Shown: positions 1-8,574 of the stretch, in pieces
Position numbering within the stretch: position 1 is the stretch's first letter
Layout: every line of letters begins with the position of its first letter
From: CAYNWT01 sp964450955
GTDB taxonomy: Bacteria > Planctomycetota > Planctomycetia > Planctomycetales > Planctomycetaceae
NCBI GenBank assembly: GCA_964450955.1
Contig: CAYVFI010000017.1
Location: 62,001-126,000 of the forward strand
Length of the DNA: 64,000 nt
Direction: 5' to 3'
Made by a program: the position numbers and the translations under genes
The notes under the pieces: model-generated
Database searches by the model: none
The model's input: the letters and a program-made list of their open reading frames with translations, nothing else
What the model was told of the DNA's origin: nothing

Positions 1-722
1 GCGTACTTGGCCTGACTGTCCAGTCGAACCGAATCTGCCGTCATGCCAAGTATCTCAGCAATCTGAGCCGAATGGCCGTGTGAACTGTGTCCGCTTTCCA
101 CTGATTCGCAGAACCGAGCCGCAGACGAATCAGTAGTCGAGGTGACCTTTGAGGGAGTGCTGTCGCCGCCCGAAAGCGGAACCGTCCATGCACCATGTTC
201 ACGAATCGCGACACAAACGGTTCCGTCTGAACCGCCAACATCTTTCAGGTTCGGGCAAGCCACCAGACCAACTTCTACTTTGCCGTTAACGATTAACGCC
301 AATGCAACCGCGTATTGTTCGCCACGAAGAAAACCCTTCGTGCCATCGATCGGATCCAATGTCCAAAACCGATCGCTGTAGTCCTTGGCAGAACCTTCAT
401 CAATCCAATCGCAAATGTCGTCGCCCGAACCTTCAATGCCGATTCCGTTGACTTCAGCAACCACGCGTTTCAGAAACTCAGCACCATCATCGGCTCGCAG
501 TTCGGCCGATCCTTCTTCACCGATAATCGGATCAGAAAACGCCGCCCGGATGCCGCGACAAACCACTGCCTGACTTGCGAAGTCCGCGATCGTGACCGGG
601 CTCTTGTCTTTTTTCTCAATCGATTCAGTGCTAATGCCTGACTGAACCGCCTGGCAAATCTTTGACGCCATCCGAACCGCTTCCAGTCCAACAGCGAGTT
701 CGTTCTCGTATGGGTGAGTCAT
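1..722 (-). CDS. 3'(2'),5'-bisphosphate nucleotidase, HAL2/SAL1 type (C-terminus off window)
   Basis: Translation from the ATG at 722 runs open to the window edge (240 codons, C-terminus missing). It starts MTHPYENELAVGLEAV and carries the metal-site motifs of the inositol-monophosphatase superfamily: an early KSPVTIADFASQ block, the acidic IIGEEGS block, and DPIDGTKGFLRGEQYA, which is the form typical of HAL2/SAL1/CysQ nucleotidases rather than plain inositol monophosphatases. Family role: hydrolysis of 3'-phosphoadenosine 5'-phosphate to AMP and phosphate, removing a by-product of sulfate assimilation or sulfation, with Mg2+ and in the cytoplasm. The substrate is inferred from the motif. 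lpxB lies 36 bp beyond its start region on the same strand, so the two may be co-transcribed, with lpxB first. Confidence 0.85.
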   Translation of the reverse strand, partial: MTHPYENELAVGLEAVRMASKICQAVQSGISTESIEKKDKSPVTIADFASQAVVCRGIRAAFSDPIIGEEGSAELRADDGAEFLKRVVAEVNGIGIEGSGDDICDWIDEGSAKDYSDRFWTLDPIDGTKGFLRGEQYAVALALIVNGKVEVGLVACPNLKDVGGSDGTVCVAIREHGAWTVPLSGGDSTPSKVTSTTDSSAARFCESVESGHSSHGHSAQIAEILGMTADSVRLDSQAKY

Positions 723-757
723 GGTGGTCTCTTAGTAGTGTTTGAACAATCGAAGCG

Positions 758-1909
758 CTAGGCGGCAAGACGTTCGCGATGAGTTGCGTTGGACAATATT
801 ACGTCAGCCGCGTTTCCGGTGGCTCCCGGAAGTACCGCCGACTCAGCCAGTTCAGTAAGTTCTCTTGTCACCGCCGCCAGTTGACCAGGTTCACCCAGCC
901 ATCTGTCCAAAACGCCAACCAGCGATTCGACAGTCGGTTCTTCCGACCCCGCCGAAACAAATTCCGGCATCAATTCTCGGCCGGCAATCAGATTTGTCAG
1001 CGTAATGTATTTGCAACCAATCACAACGGGTCGCAAAGTCGTGTGCAGTCGGGTTAGCCGATACACGACAGCACCCGGCGTTTTGCGTGCCAGCAATTCC
1101 AGGCTGACAGAACCCGAAACCATCAGGCAACAGTCGGCGGCTTCGATAACCTCCGATGTGCGGTCGATGTACGACGGCAGTGTCACACCGGCATCCGATA
1201 GAAGTTTGTTAGCCAACGTCTCTTGTTCTTCGTTGTAGCTTGCCACAACGAATCGAGCCTCCGGATGTTTTTTCTGAAGCCGACTGATGACTTTTGCCAT
1301 CAGCGGTAAATTGCGTTCCACTTCGTGTGTTCTTGAACCGGGCAGAACCGCGACAAGTGGCGTATCGCCGGACAGCTGATCAACAAATTCGGCATCTAAC
1401 GTCTTCTCAGCCACCTCATCAAAAAACGGATGCCCAACATACGTCGCGTTCACTCCGCGTTTGGTATACCAGTCATGTTCGAACGGAAGCGCGCAGAGAA
1501 CCTGTTTGATGAACTTGCGAACCTTGCGAACGCGCCACGGACCCCATGCCCACAATTGCGGTGGCATGTAGTAATACACGGGGACGCCGACCTTCTTCGC
1601 AGCTTTGGCGATGTGCCAGTTGAAGCCCGGAAAATCCACCAACACAACGGCGTCGGGTGGGTTTTCTTTGAACTCCTCCGCCGCGCGTTTGGCGAGTGCA
1701 ATGAATTGTCGCAACAAAGGGACAACGCGAAGGAATCCCATGACGGCAAGATTGGTAAGTTGGAACCGAAGCTCACACCCGGCCGCTTGCATGGCTGGCC
1801 CGCCGTACCCAACCGCCTTGAAGTCCGGACGCCGCTTGCGCATCTCGTGAATCAAATGCGCCGCGTGTTGGTCGCCACTGGGCTCGCCCACTGAAAAGAA
1901 AACTCGCAT
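758..1909 (-). CDS. lpxB: Lipid-A-disaccharide synthase
   Basis: This is a GT19-family glycosyltransferase of about 383 residues, the usual LpxB length. It condenses UDP-2,3-diacylglucosamine with lipid X to form the lipid A disaccharide at the cytoplasmic face of the inner membrane. The start MRVFFSVGEPSGDQH matches the family's usual beginning, so the ATG at 1909 is preferred over an upstream TTG at 1921. Other hallmarks are the VDFPGFNWHIA block, the PPQLWAWGPWRVRK segment and the LPGSRTHEV block. It implies an LPS-type outer membrane. The nucleotidase gene follows closely on the same strand. Confidence 0.95.
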   Translation of the reverse strand: MRVFFSVGEPSGDQHAAHLIHEMRKRRPDFKAVGYGGPAMQAAGCELRFQLTNLAVMGFLRVVPLLRQFIALAKRAAEEFKENPPDAVVLVDFPGFNWHIAKAAKKVGVPVYYYMPPQLWAWGPWRVRKVRKFIKQVLCALPFEHDWYTKRGVNATYVGHPFFDEVAEKTLDAEFVDQLSGDTPLVAVLPGSRTHEVERNLPLMAKVISRLQKKHPEARFVVASYNEEQETLANKLLSDAGVTLPSYIDRTSEVIEAADCCLMVSGSVSLELLARKTPGAVVYRLTRLHTTLRPVVIGCKYITLTNLIAGRELMPEFVSAGSEEPTVESLVGVLDRWLGEPGQLAAVTRELTELAESAVLPGATGNAADVILSNATHRERLAA

Positions 1910-2161
1910 CCGTGCGTCCAAAAGCCGATTGACAATCGCGATAAAGTATTAATTCTTATGACTTTACGTCAAGATGAGTTGCAGGTGGGCGAGGCGCGAT
2001 GATTAACCACATTCAAATTCGTGCTCTAAGCCAACTTTCACGCACCAGTCCCCGGAAACCGTCTCGCCATCACCGCCGCGATTGCGGAGCATTGTCGAGG
2101 TTCAGCGACACCGCGAGGTGGAACCGGGGTTCTTACAGCGGCAATTCTAACTGAGGTCCAC

Positions 2162-3250
2162 ATGACCAGCGAAGCAGTTCAATACCCCGAGACAATAACG
2201 CGATGGTTCGCCCGGGCCTGCGATATGCAGGCGTCAGACCTGCATGTTGTCGCTGGTTCGGTACCTATCGTTCGAGCACACGGGACGTTGCAGGCGATGG
2301 ACGAACCGCCGATCAGCGATGCAGAACTTCGGAGCCTGTTGCAGTCAACCAGTCCAACTGAAATGTGGGAACGGTTCGAACGCGATTTAAACATCGACTT
2401 CTCCCTGCACGCAAAACTGCCCGACAGGCAACAGCGGTTCCGCGCGAACTACTTCCTTAGCAACCAGGAAATCGGCGCGTGTTTTCGGCTCATTCCGGAA
2501 ACGATTCCGTCACTGGACTGGGCGGGCTTCCCGTCAGACGTCGCGCAGAAGATCGCTCATTTTCGCAACGGCCTGGTTGTCGTTAGCGGTGTGACCGGTT
2601 CAGGAAAATCGACAACGCTCGCGATGATTATCAGCATGCTTAACGCGGAAGGGAACCACCGGATCGTCACGATTGAGGAACCCATTGAGTATGTGTTCCC
2701 GCAGATGCCCAATTCCATGATCACGCAGCGCGAAGTGGGACTGGATGTGCATTCGTTTGCAGATGGGTTGAAGTACAGCCTGCGTCAGGATCCGGATGTG
2801 ATTTTGGTTGGCGAGATTCGCGATCACGAGACCGCTCAAATGGCGATTACCGCGGCCGAGACGGGCTTGCTGGTGTTTACGACTCTGCATGCCCGAGACG
2901 CCAAGGGCGTGATCTCACGGTTCTCTGACCTGTACCCGATTGAAGGGCAAAACGAAATTCGATCGCAGTTGGCCAGTTCTCTTAGAGCCGTCGTCAGCCA
3001 GCATCTCATCCCCAGTCCGGTCCCGGGCGAAAAGCGCAACCTCGCACTGGAAGTCATGTTTAACACTGGGCCGATCGCCAGCGGTATCAGAACCGGCAAA
3101 CTGCAGTCTTTGGACAACAGTATTCTGACCGGACGCGACCAGGGCATGATTACTCTGGATGAATCAATAAAGCGTTTGATGGCCGAGGGTCGGATTGAAC
3201 GCGAAGTAGCCGAACGATTCGTAAGCGATCCATCGGTGCTTGGTTGGTAG
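2162..3250 (+). CDS. pilT: Twitching motility ATPase PilT family
   Basis: A 362-residue GspE/PilT-type secretion ATPase. PilT powers type IV pilus retraction as a cytoplasmic hexamer. Visible motifs are the N-terminal ASDLHV signature, a Walker A loop GVTGSGKST at residues 143-151, the Asp-box region IVTIEEPIEYVF, a Walker B block PDVILVGEIRD and the His box TTLHARDA. The C-terminus lacks the tetracysteine zinc site of PilB, which supports a retraction-type ATPase; the PilU paralogue cannot be excluded. No other pilus genes lie nearby. The gene stands alone, with about 240 bp of non-coding DNA upstream that probably holds its promoter. Confidence 0.9.
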   Translation: MTSEAVQYPETITRWFARACDMQASDLHVVAGSVPIVRAHGTLQAMDEPPISDAELRSLLQSTSPTEMWERFERDLNIDFSLHAKLPDRQQRFRANYFLSNQEIGACFRLIPETIPSLDWAGFPSDVAQKIAHFRNGLVVVSGVTGSGKSTTLAMIISMLNAEGNHRIVTIEEPIEYVFPQMPNSMITQREVGLDVHSFADGLKYSLRQDPDVILVGEIRDHETAQMAITAAETGLLVFTTLHARDAKGVISRFSDLYPIEGQNEIRSQLASSLRAVVSQHLIPSPVPGEKRNLALEVMFNTGPIASGIRTGKLQSLDNSILTGRDQGMITLDESIKRLMAEGRIEREVAERFVSDPSVLGW

Positions 3251-3520
3251 GCACATACGACGTCCAGCGACGCGTTCACGAAGCTCTAAATGTCCTGGCG
3301 ACAGCCCGAGCCCGGATGGAATCGGACATTGATGTTGACCCAAATCGCCCAAACAGCGACGGTTCCGAGTAGGAAAACGGTTCATCGAGGCGAACATCCG
3401 CAGCGGATGACTATGAACCACCGTTTCGTCAGCGATAGCGCGTCTATGACTTCCAAAGTCGTAGCCCAAAAGCGTCGCAGGCACAAACAGGCGAACGCCT
3501 GCCGATTGAAGGAACAATCG

Positions 3521-4849
3521 ATGTTTGGGAACAAGGATGACCGCCAACTGAAGCTCGCACGTAAGGTGTTTGAGGAACTCGGTCGGCAGTTGAACACACC
3601 AATTTCGTTGCGTCTGTGGGATGGTTCCACCGTCGCTCTTGGAGAGAGTGTCGAACCGGGTCTGGAGTTTTCGATTAAAAGCCCCGGCGTGATCGGCGGC
3701 CTGATTCGGAAGCCGACCCCCGACAACCTGCTGCGGCACTACGCGCTCGGGTACATCGACTACCACGGCGCGGACCTGGTCACGCTTATTGAAAAAGCCC
3801 GCGTAAAGAATTCTCGCAGCCGGGCAAAGAAGCTGTCCAAGTCATTGGTCGCGCGAGCCGCGTTGTCGTTTGCGACGACGAAGGCCGAAGACCTAAACGT
3901 GACTCATGAATACGATGGTGATGAAACGGGCCTCAATCGAAAGCAGGAAGAGAACAAGGACTTCATTCAGTTTCACTACGACGTGAGTAATGAGTTCTAC
4001 CAGTTGTTCCTCGATCCCAACATGTTGTACTCGTGCGCGTACTTCCACGACTGGGAAGATTCTTTGGAACAGGCTCAGCTAAACAAGCTGGACATGATCT
4101 GTCGTAAGCTGCAGATGAAAAAAGACGAACGGTTCCTGGACATCGGCTGCGGCTGGGGTGCGCTCGTTTGCCACGCGGCGCAAAACTATGGCGTGCGCTC
4201 ACACGGTATCACGCTGTCGGAAGAACAACTTGCCTTCGCGCAGGAGAAGATCAATCGATTGGGTCTGCAGGACCGCGTGACTGTTGAACTGTGCGATTAT
4301 GCAGACGTGGAAGGCCCGTTTGACAAGATTGCCAGTATCGGCATGGTCGAACATGTGGGCATCGACAACATGCAGGCCTACATGCACAAGGTGAGAACGC
4401 TGCTACCTGACCGAGGTATGTTCCTGAACCACGGGATCACCAGGCCAGCCAAGAAAAGCCAAAAGCAGTTCCGCAAAATGCGGCCCGAACAGCGTCTACT
4501 GGCCAAGTACATTTTCCCGGGCGGCGAACTGGACCACATTGGTCACATGGTTGAGTGTATGGAAGCTGTTGGCTTTGATGTTCACGACGTCGAAGGTTGG
4601 CGTGACCACTATGCGTTGACGTGTCGACACTGGTGCCGACGGCTTGAAGAGAACCGTGAAGAGGCGATTCGTCAGGTCGGCGAAGAACGCTACCGGATGT
4701 GGGTTCTCTACCTGGCCGGCGTCACTTTCGCACTCGGTGACGGCAGCGCGCGGATTTACCAGACGGTTGCCACGCGGCACAAATCCAGGGGCGTAAGTGG
4801 AATGCCTCCGACCCGCGAACATCTTTACGCCGACCGACGCGCGGCGTAG
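3521..4849 (+). CDS. cfa: Cyclopropane-fatty-acyl-phospholipid synthase
   Basis: An S-adenosylmethionine-dependent enzyme of the CFA/mycolic acid synthase family. It adds a methylene bridge to cis double bonds of membrane phospholipid acyl chains, acting at the inner membrane surface. The open frame reaches back to 3290, but the ATG at 3521 has an AAGGA ribosome site 7 bases upstream, giving 442 residues. Family hallmarks are FIQFHYDVSNEFYQLFLDP, then the SAM loop LDIGCGWGAL and the SIGMVEHVG segment. The C-terminal region (HVEGWRDHYALT-type segment) is also typical. The 270 bp between pilT and this start hold no recognisable gene. It converges on the response regulator that ends at 4884. Confidence 0.9.
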   Translation: MFGNKDDRQLKLARKVFEELGRQLNTPISLRLWDGSTVALGESVEPGLEFSIKSPGVIGGLIRKPTPDNLLRHYALGYIDYHGADLVTLIEKARVKNSRSRAKKLSKSLVARAALSFATTKAEDLNVTHEYDGDETGLNRKQEENKDFIQFHYDVSNEFYQLFLDPNMLYSCAYFHDWEDSLEQAQLNKLDMICRKLQMKKDERFLDIGCGWGALVCHAAQNYGVRSHGITLSEEQLAFAQEKINRLGLQDRVTVELCDYADVEGPFDKIASIGMVEHVGIDNMQAYMHKVRTLLPDRGMFLNHGITRPAKKSQKQFRKMRPEQRLLAKYIFPGGELDHIGHMVECMEAVGFDVHDVEGWRDHYALTCRHWCRRLEENREEAIRQVGEERYRMWVLYLAGVTFALGDGSARIYQTVATRHKSRGVSGMPPTREHLYADRRAA

Positions 4850-4883
4850 GTTCGCTTCGGCAAGCCAGGCACCGCGGTTGCAA

Positions 4884-5483
4884 CTAGCGATTTTTATCCA
4901 TTCCGGAACGGATGGCCTCAATGCTGGATACGCCGAGCATTTCAAATGCTCCATGCAGGTAAGACTGTAGCCTGACCCGACTCATGTTTAGCAGACGGGC
5001 GGCTTCGTTAGTCGTTGCGCCTCGCAGGCGTGTCAGCAAAACGGTTTGGGCTGGTTCGGGAAGTACTTCGACCCGGCTGCGAAATCGCTGGGCCTCCCAC
5101 CAGTCATGTCCGACTCGAACGGCAGCGAGGATCGTTTTTTGCAGATTGATCGGTTCGTAGGGCTTATCGATGAATCCGACTGCCCCACACCGCATTGCCT
5201 GATATCGCGCACCGACCGAACCGTGTGCGGTGACAAGAATGATTGGGAGGTGTGGCGCAATTTCGCGGAGTTGTCGGCTGATGTCGATACCGGTTTCGCC
5301 GGGCATTGCCAGGTCCAGCAACACACAGCCCGGGCACGGCTTGTCCAGGTTTTGCAGCAACTCGCTTCCGCTGGAAAAGCCCACGACTGTGTAGAGATCC
5401 GAAGCGACCAACGCCGCCACGGACTCTCGAACTGCCTGGTCGTCATCTACGACAAATATGGTGCTGTTAGAAGCCGTTACCAC
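4884..5483 (-). CDS. FixJ-type response regulator with weak HTH
   Basis: A 199-residue receiver plus helix-turn-helix regulator. The receiver keeps the acidic pocket DDD at residues 13-15, the phospho-acceptor Asp57 (LLDLAMPG), Thr85 and Lys107. The C-terminal part (about 140-195) resembles a LuxR/GerE helix-turn-helix (TTNEAARLLNMSRVRLQSYL), but the recognition segment departs from consensus. The start is a GTG at 5483 with an AAGG site about 7 bases upstream. It is the last gene of a kinase-regulator-regulator set on the minus strand, 192 bp after the second gene. It is likely phosphorylated by the kinase at 6284-8341; target genes are unknown. Confidence 0.85.
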   Translation of the reverse strand: MVTASNSTIFVVDDDQAVRESVAALVASDLYTVVGFSSGSELLQNLDKPCPGCVLLDLAMPGETGIDISRQLREIAPHLPIILVTAHGSVGARYQAMRCGAVGFIDKPYEPINLQKTILAAVRVGHDWWEAQRFRSRVEVLPEPAQTVLLTRLRGATTNEAARLLNMSRVRLQSYLHGAFEMLGVSSIEAIRSGMDKNR

Positions 5484-5675
5484 CGGGTCGCCTTTTTAAG
5501 AAAAAAACGCCCCTCGCGCCCCCCCGAGTATCCTGAACAAGCGGGCCTGATGCTCAGAAACCGTGGACGCGTAGGAGCGATGTAATACTATCGCCCACGA
5601 TTGTCGCCGGGAGTATGGGGCGAATCGTTATCGCACGTGGAGAAATTGATACCGGGGTGTGGAGATTTTCCCCAG

Positions 5676-6287
5676 TCAGTCAAGGCCCGCCACAAGTCGG
5701 ATTAACCTGGCGACGCTGTGGACATCAAGCTTGTCGAAGACCTTCAGCCGATGTTTTTCAACCGTGCTGGGGCTGATGCTTAGTTGCAAGGCGACCTCTT
5801 TGGTGTGCAGGCCCTGGACCAGTAGGTCGCAGACTTCAGTTTCTCTGGCACTTAGAGTTAAGAGCCGCCGTTTCACCTCGGTCGCAGTTTCAAACTTGTC
5901 CCAAAGCTTCTCGCCTTCTGCCAGGCCGACTCGAATCGAATCCTGGATTAAGACGGGGTCGTAGGGCTTTTCGAATACGTCAAGTGCGCCGGCTCGCATT
6001 GCTTCGACACTGACAGGCACGCTGCCGTGCCCGGTGACGATGATGATTGGCAGGAAACTGGCGACTTCCCTAAGCCGACGTTGCAGTTCCAGCCCACTCA
6101 TACCGGGCATTCTGACATCCAGAACCATGACACCTGGACGTGGCGTTTCAACGGAAATCAGAAAGTGCTCTGCTGAACCAAAGCATTCTGCCCGACGACC
6201 CATTGACTGAACCAGATCCGCCAACGAATCGCGGACAAACTCATCATCGTCAACGATGAATACAGTAAGTTCGCGCTCGCGATTCAA
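5676..6287 (-). CDS. FixJ/LuxR-type response regulator
   Basis: 203 residues: receiver domain (about 8-120) with the DDD pocket at 13-15, phospho-acceptor Asp57 (VLDVRMPG), Thr85 and Lys107, then a canonical LuxR-type HTH (LSARETEVCDLLVQGLHTKE, then SPSTVEKHRLKVFDKL). The residue numbering of the receiver matches the neighbouring regulator at 4884-5483, which suggests they are duplicates. Its start overlaps the stop of the kinase by 4 bp, so it is translationally coupled to it and is almost certainly the kinase's direct partner. It should act as a DNA-binding transcription activator; the regulon cannot be read from the window. Confidence 0.92.
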   Translation of the reverse strand: MNRERELTVFIVDDDEFVRDSLADLVQSMGRRAECFGSAEHFLISVETPRPGVMVLDVRMPGMSGLELQRRLREVASFLPIIIVTGHGSVPVSVEAMRAGALDVFEKPYDPVLIQDSIRVGLAEGEKLWDKFETATEVKRRLLTLSARETEVCDLLVQGLHTKEVALQLSISPSTVEKHRLKVFDKLDVHSVARLIRLVAGLD

Positions 6288-8341
6288 CTGGCTGCTCCTG
6301 CGTCGCTCAGGCTGTACTCGGGCAACGTAAACGTGAGAACTGCGCCGCCCTTCTGGTCGTTCTCTGCAGTAATTCTACCTCCACAGGCTTCAACAATCGA
6401 GCGGCAGATTTTAAGCCCAATACCGATGCCGGAAGACTTCGTTGTGTAGAACGAGTCAAAGACTTTTTCCGGGGCCGCCAGTCCGGCTCCATTGTCCCTG
6501 ACCTGAACCTCGACGTAGCCATTCGCCGCTGTGCAACAAATGGTGACCGCGGCGTTTGGCGAGTGTTCCGTCGCATGAACAGCATTCTTGATAAGGTTTA
6601 AGAGTACCTGCTGAATCCTGGTCGGGTTAATTTGTGCATAAACATCCTGAGTGTGTTGAGTCCGAACCGTCACCTGAGCTTGTTCGAGATCGGGCCGGAC
6701 AAGTTCAATGACATCTTCGATGAGTTGCCCGACTTCGACTATCTGTCGCACTTCAATTTGGTCGGCCGGCTGAATGAGTTCGTGGATCGTTTTGAGAATG
6801 CGACCTGAACGTAGTGCCTGATCTTTGATGCGGTTTAGGGTCAGCCGGACCGGTTGTAGATCTCCGACGTTTCGTTCCAGCCCGTTGGAGCACGCGACGG
6901 CAAGATTCGCGATTGTTGTCATTGGCTGGTTCAGTTCGTGGGCGAGTGTCGTGGTCAGTTCGCCCAGTGTGCTTGTTCTGGCCAGGTGCTCCATCTCATG
7001 CTGGCGCTGTCGCAGCTTCTGTTCGGCGAGTTCTCTCTGTCCGGCTTCAATTTTGAGTTTTTCGCGTGTTAGAAGAATCGGGCCACCAATCATTGCGATG
7101 CGTTCCAGTAGATCCAGTTCGCTTTCAGGGTAAGCAGAGTCGCAGTCTTCCACGATAATCCAGCCTGCGACTCCATCACTGCGCACAACCTGTACGCCTA
7201 ATGATCTTGCCACCGGCGTGTTCGCGTACGGAAGTTCGTGCGGTTGGTTGTCGATGTAGCGACCGCTGTCAAACAGCTTCTCGATGGCTGTTCCAACTTC
7301 AGCGCTAAGTAGTTGGTCCGCATGTTGAAAACTGCCGTCGGCCAGGCGCAAGGTTGAGGCCTTGCTGGTACCGTCTGTCTGTAACAGGCCAATGCAACCG
7401 CTTCGGCTTCCTGTGATTTCCATTGCTAGTCGCAAAAGTCTGTCTTTGAAGCCCGTGGTGGGACTGTCCAGCAAGGCGGCTACGGCGGACGCGAGTTCAG
7501 TAACCCGTTCAATCTGCTGATGGTGCAATTCCTGCTGTCGCTCTGCCTCGCGCTGTGAAGTGATATCCGTGGCGGTTAGCACGGCTCCCACTAGTTCGTC
7601 ATCTTTACCTCGAACCGGGTCAGCCCGACACATTAGATGAACCACATCAGGCGTATCCGGAAACCGCAGGACAAGCTCACTGCTATGAACTGATTCGCCG
7701 CCAAGGGCTCGGACAAGCGGGAGTTCTTTTTCCGGGACCAGGCTTTGGTTCTGCGCGTCATAGGTTTGGTAGTGAATCGGCCAGTCTTCGATCGGGATAT
7801 CCTTCGGGACGCCACACAAATCCTTCGCGGCGTCGTTCCAAAACTCAAATCGACCTTCGGTGTTAGCAAAAATGACGACTTCGGACATGTTGTCCAGAAC
7901 CAGTTTGAGCCTCTGTTCGGCCCCTTCTCTGGCTGTGACTTCTTTTCGAAGTTCTTCGTTAATTCCAGCAAGGCCGGGCAATTCCAGGGCCGAAGGCATC
8001 ACCCTGATCAGCGCGACGACTGTCGCGCAGGAGACTACGGCGGTACACATCTTGAAGATTGCCGAGATACGGTAAATCGGGAACCAGAAGATGATTGCCT
8101 CGACCAGGTGTACTGTCCCGCATACCAGAATGAAGGCGGAAAATAGCCAGAAAATGCGGGGGAAGAACAGGTCTTTCCGCCGCATAATGAGCACCCCAAG
8201 AACGATTGGGATGGCAGTGTAGGCCGCCCACGTTAACGTGTCTGAAATAACGTGGATCCAGCCATGCAGTGATGTCCATGTTCCACAGTGCCACCTGTCG
8301 GGGAAATCCGACGTGTCGAACAGCTTGGTGATGAAGTCCAT
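6284..8341 (-). CDS. Sensor histidine kinase with ethylene-receptor-like N-terminal domain
   Basis: 685 residues from the ATG at 8341, chosen because GGGAG lies 8 bases upstream; an earlier ATG at 8359 has no such site. The N-terminus has three membrane helices resembling the ethylene-binding domain of plant ETR1 and cyanobacterial homologues: Asp34, Tyr41, Ile44-Pro45, Ile71, Cys74 and His78 reproduce the relative spacing of ETR1 Asp25, Tyr32, Ile35-Pro36, Ile62, Cys65 and His69. Cys65 and His69 bind the Cu(I) cofactor in ETR1. A PAS domain, a GAF-like domain, HisKA (LAHELNQP, phospho-His about 468) and an ATPase domain (NLIKNAVHAT; DNGAGLAAPEKVF; GIGIGLKICRSIVE) follow. It overlaps its regulator by 4 bp. 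Kinase assignment is certain; ligand is inferred. Confidence 0.9.
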   Translation of the reverse strand: MDFITKLFDTSDFPDRWHCGTWTSLHGWIHVISDTLTWAAYTAIPIVLGVLIMRRKDLFFPRIFWLFSAFILVCGTVHLVEAIIFWFPIYRISAIFKMCTAVVSCATVVALIRVMPSALELPGLAGINEELRKEVTAREGAEQRLKLVLDNMSEVVIFANTEGRFEFWNDAAKDLCGVPKDIPIEDWPIHYQTYDAQNQSLVPEKELPLVRALGGESVHSSELVLRFPDTPDVVHLMCRADPVRGKDDELVGAVLTATDITSQREAERQQELHHQQIERVTELASAVAALLDSPTTGFKDRLLRLAMEITGSRSGCIGLLQTDGTSKASTLRLADGSFQHADQLLSAEVGTAIEKLFDSGRYIDNQPHELPYANTPVARSLGVQVVRSDGVAGWIIVEDCDSAYPESELDLLERIAMIGGPILLTREKLKIEAGQRELAEQKLRQRQHEMEHLARTSTLGELTTTLAHELNQPMTTIANLAVACSNGLERNVGDLQPVRLTLNRIKDQALRSGRILKTIHELIQPADQIEVRQIVEVGQLIEDVIELVRPDLEQAQVTVRTQHTQDVYAQINPTRIQQVLLNLIKNAVHATEHSPNAAVTICCTAANGYVEVQVRDNGAGLAAPEKVFDSFYTTKSSGIGIGLKICRSIVEACGGRITAENDQKGGAVLTFTLPEYSLSDAGAAS

Positions 8342-8574
8342 TCTGTCGCTCCCAAACATGCGTTTGCTGAATCGGTTCGGACTGTAGCAGTTTTGTCAAT
8401 GCAGCGTGGCTCAGAATTCGCGCGAAGCGCGCTACGCTGTCGTGTTTAAGTCGTTACAGAAGTTCTGATTTGGGCGAACCACCGTTGCCACGGCGGGGCA
8501 GGTTCAACTAGGCTTGCGCGTTTCGGCCGACGCCCGGCCGAGTTCAAGAATTGCTGCCAAAAGACAAGATTTTT

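Noticed and set aside
5484..5540. T-run beside a G/C-rich stretch between the two response regulators as a terminator
   Set aside because: On the minus strand the G-rich part has no complementary arm, so no hairpin precedes the T-run; an AAGG ribosome site follows instead.
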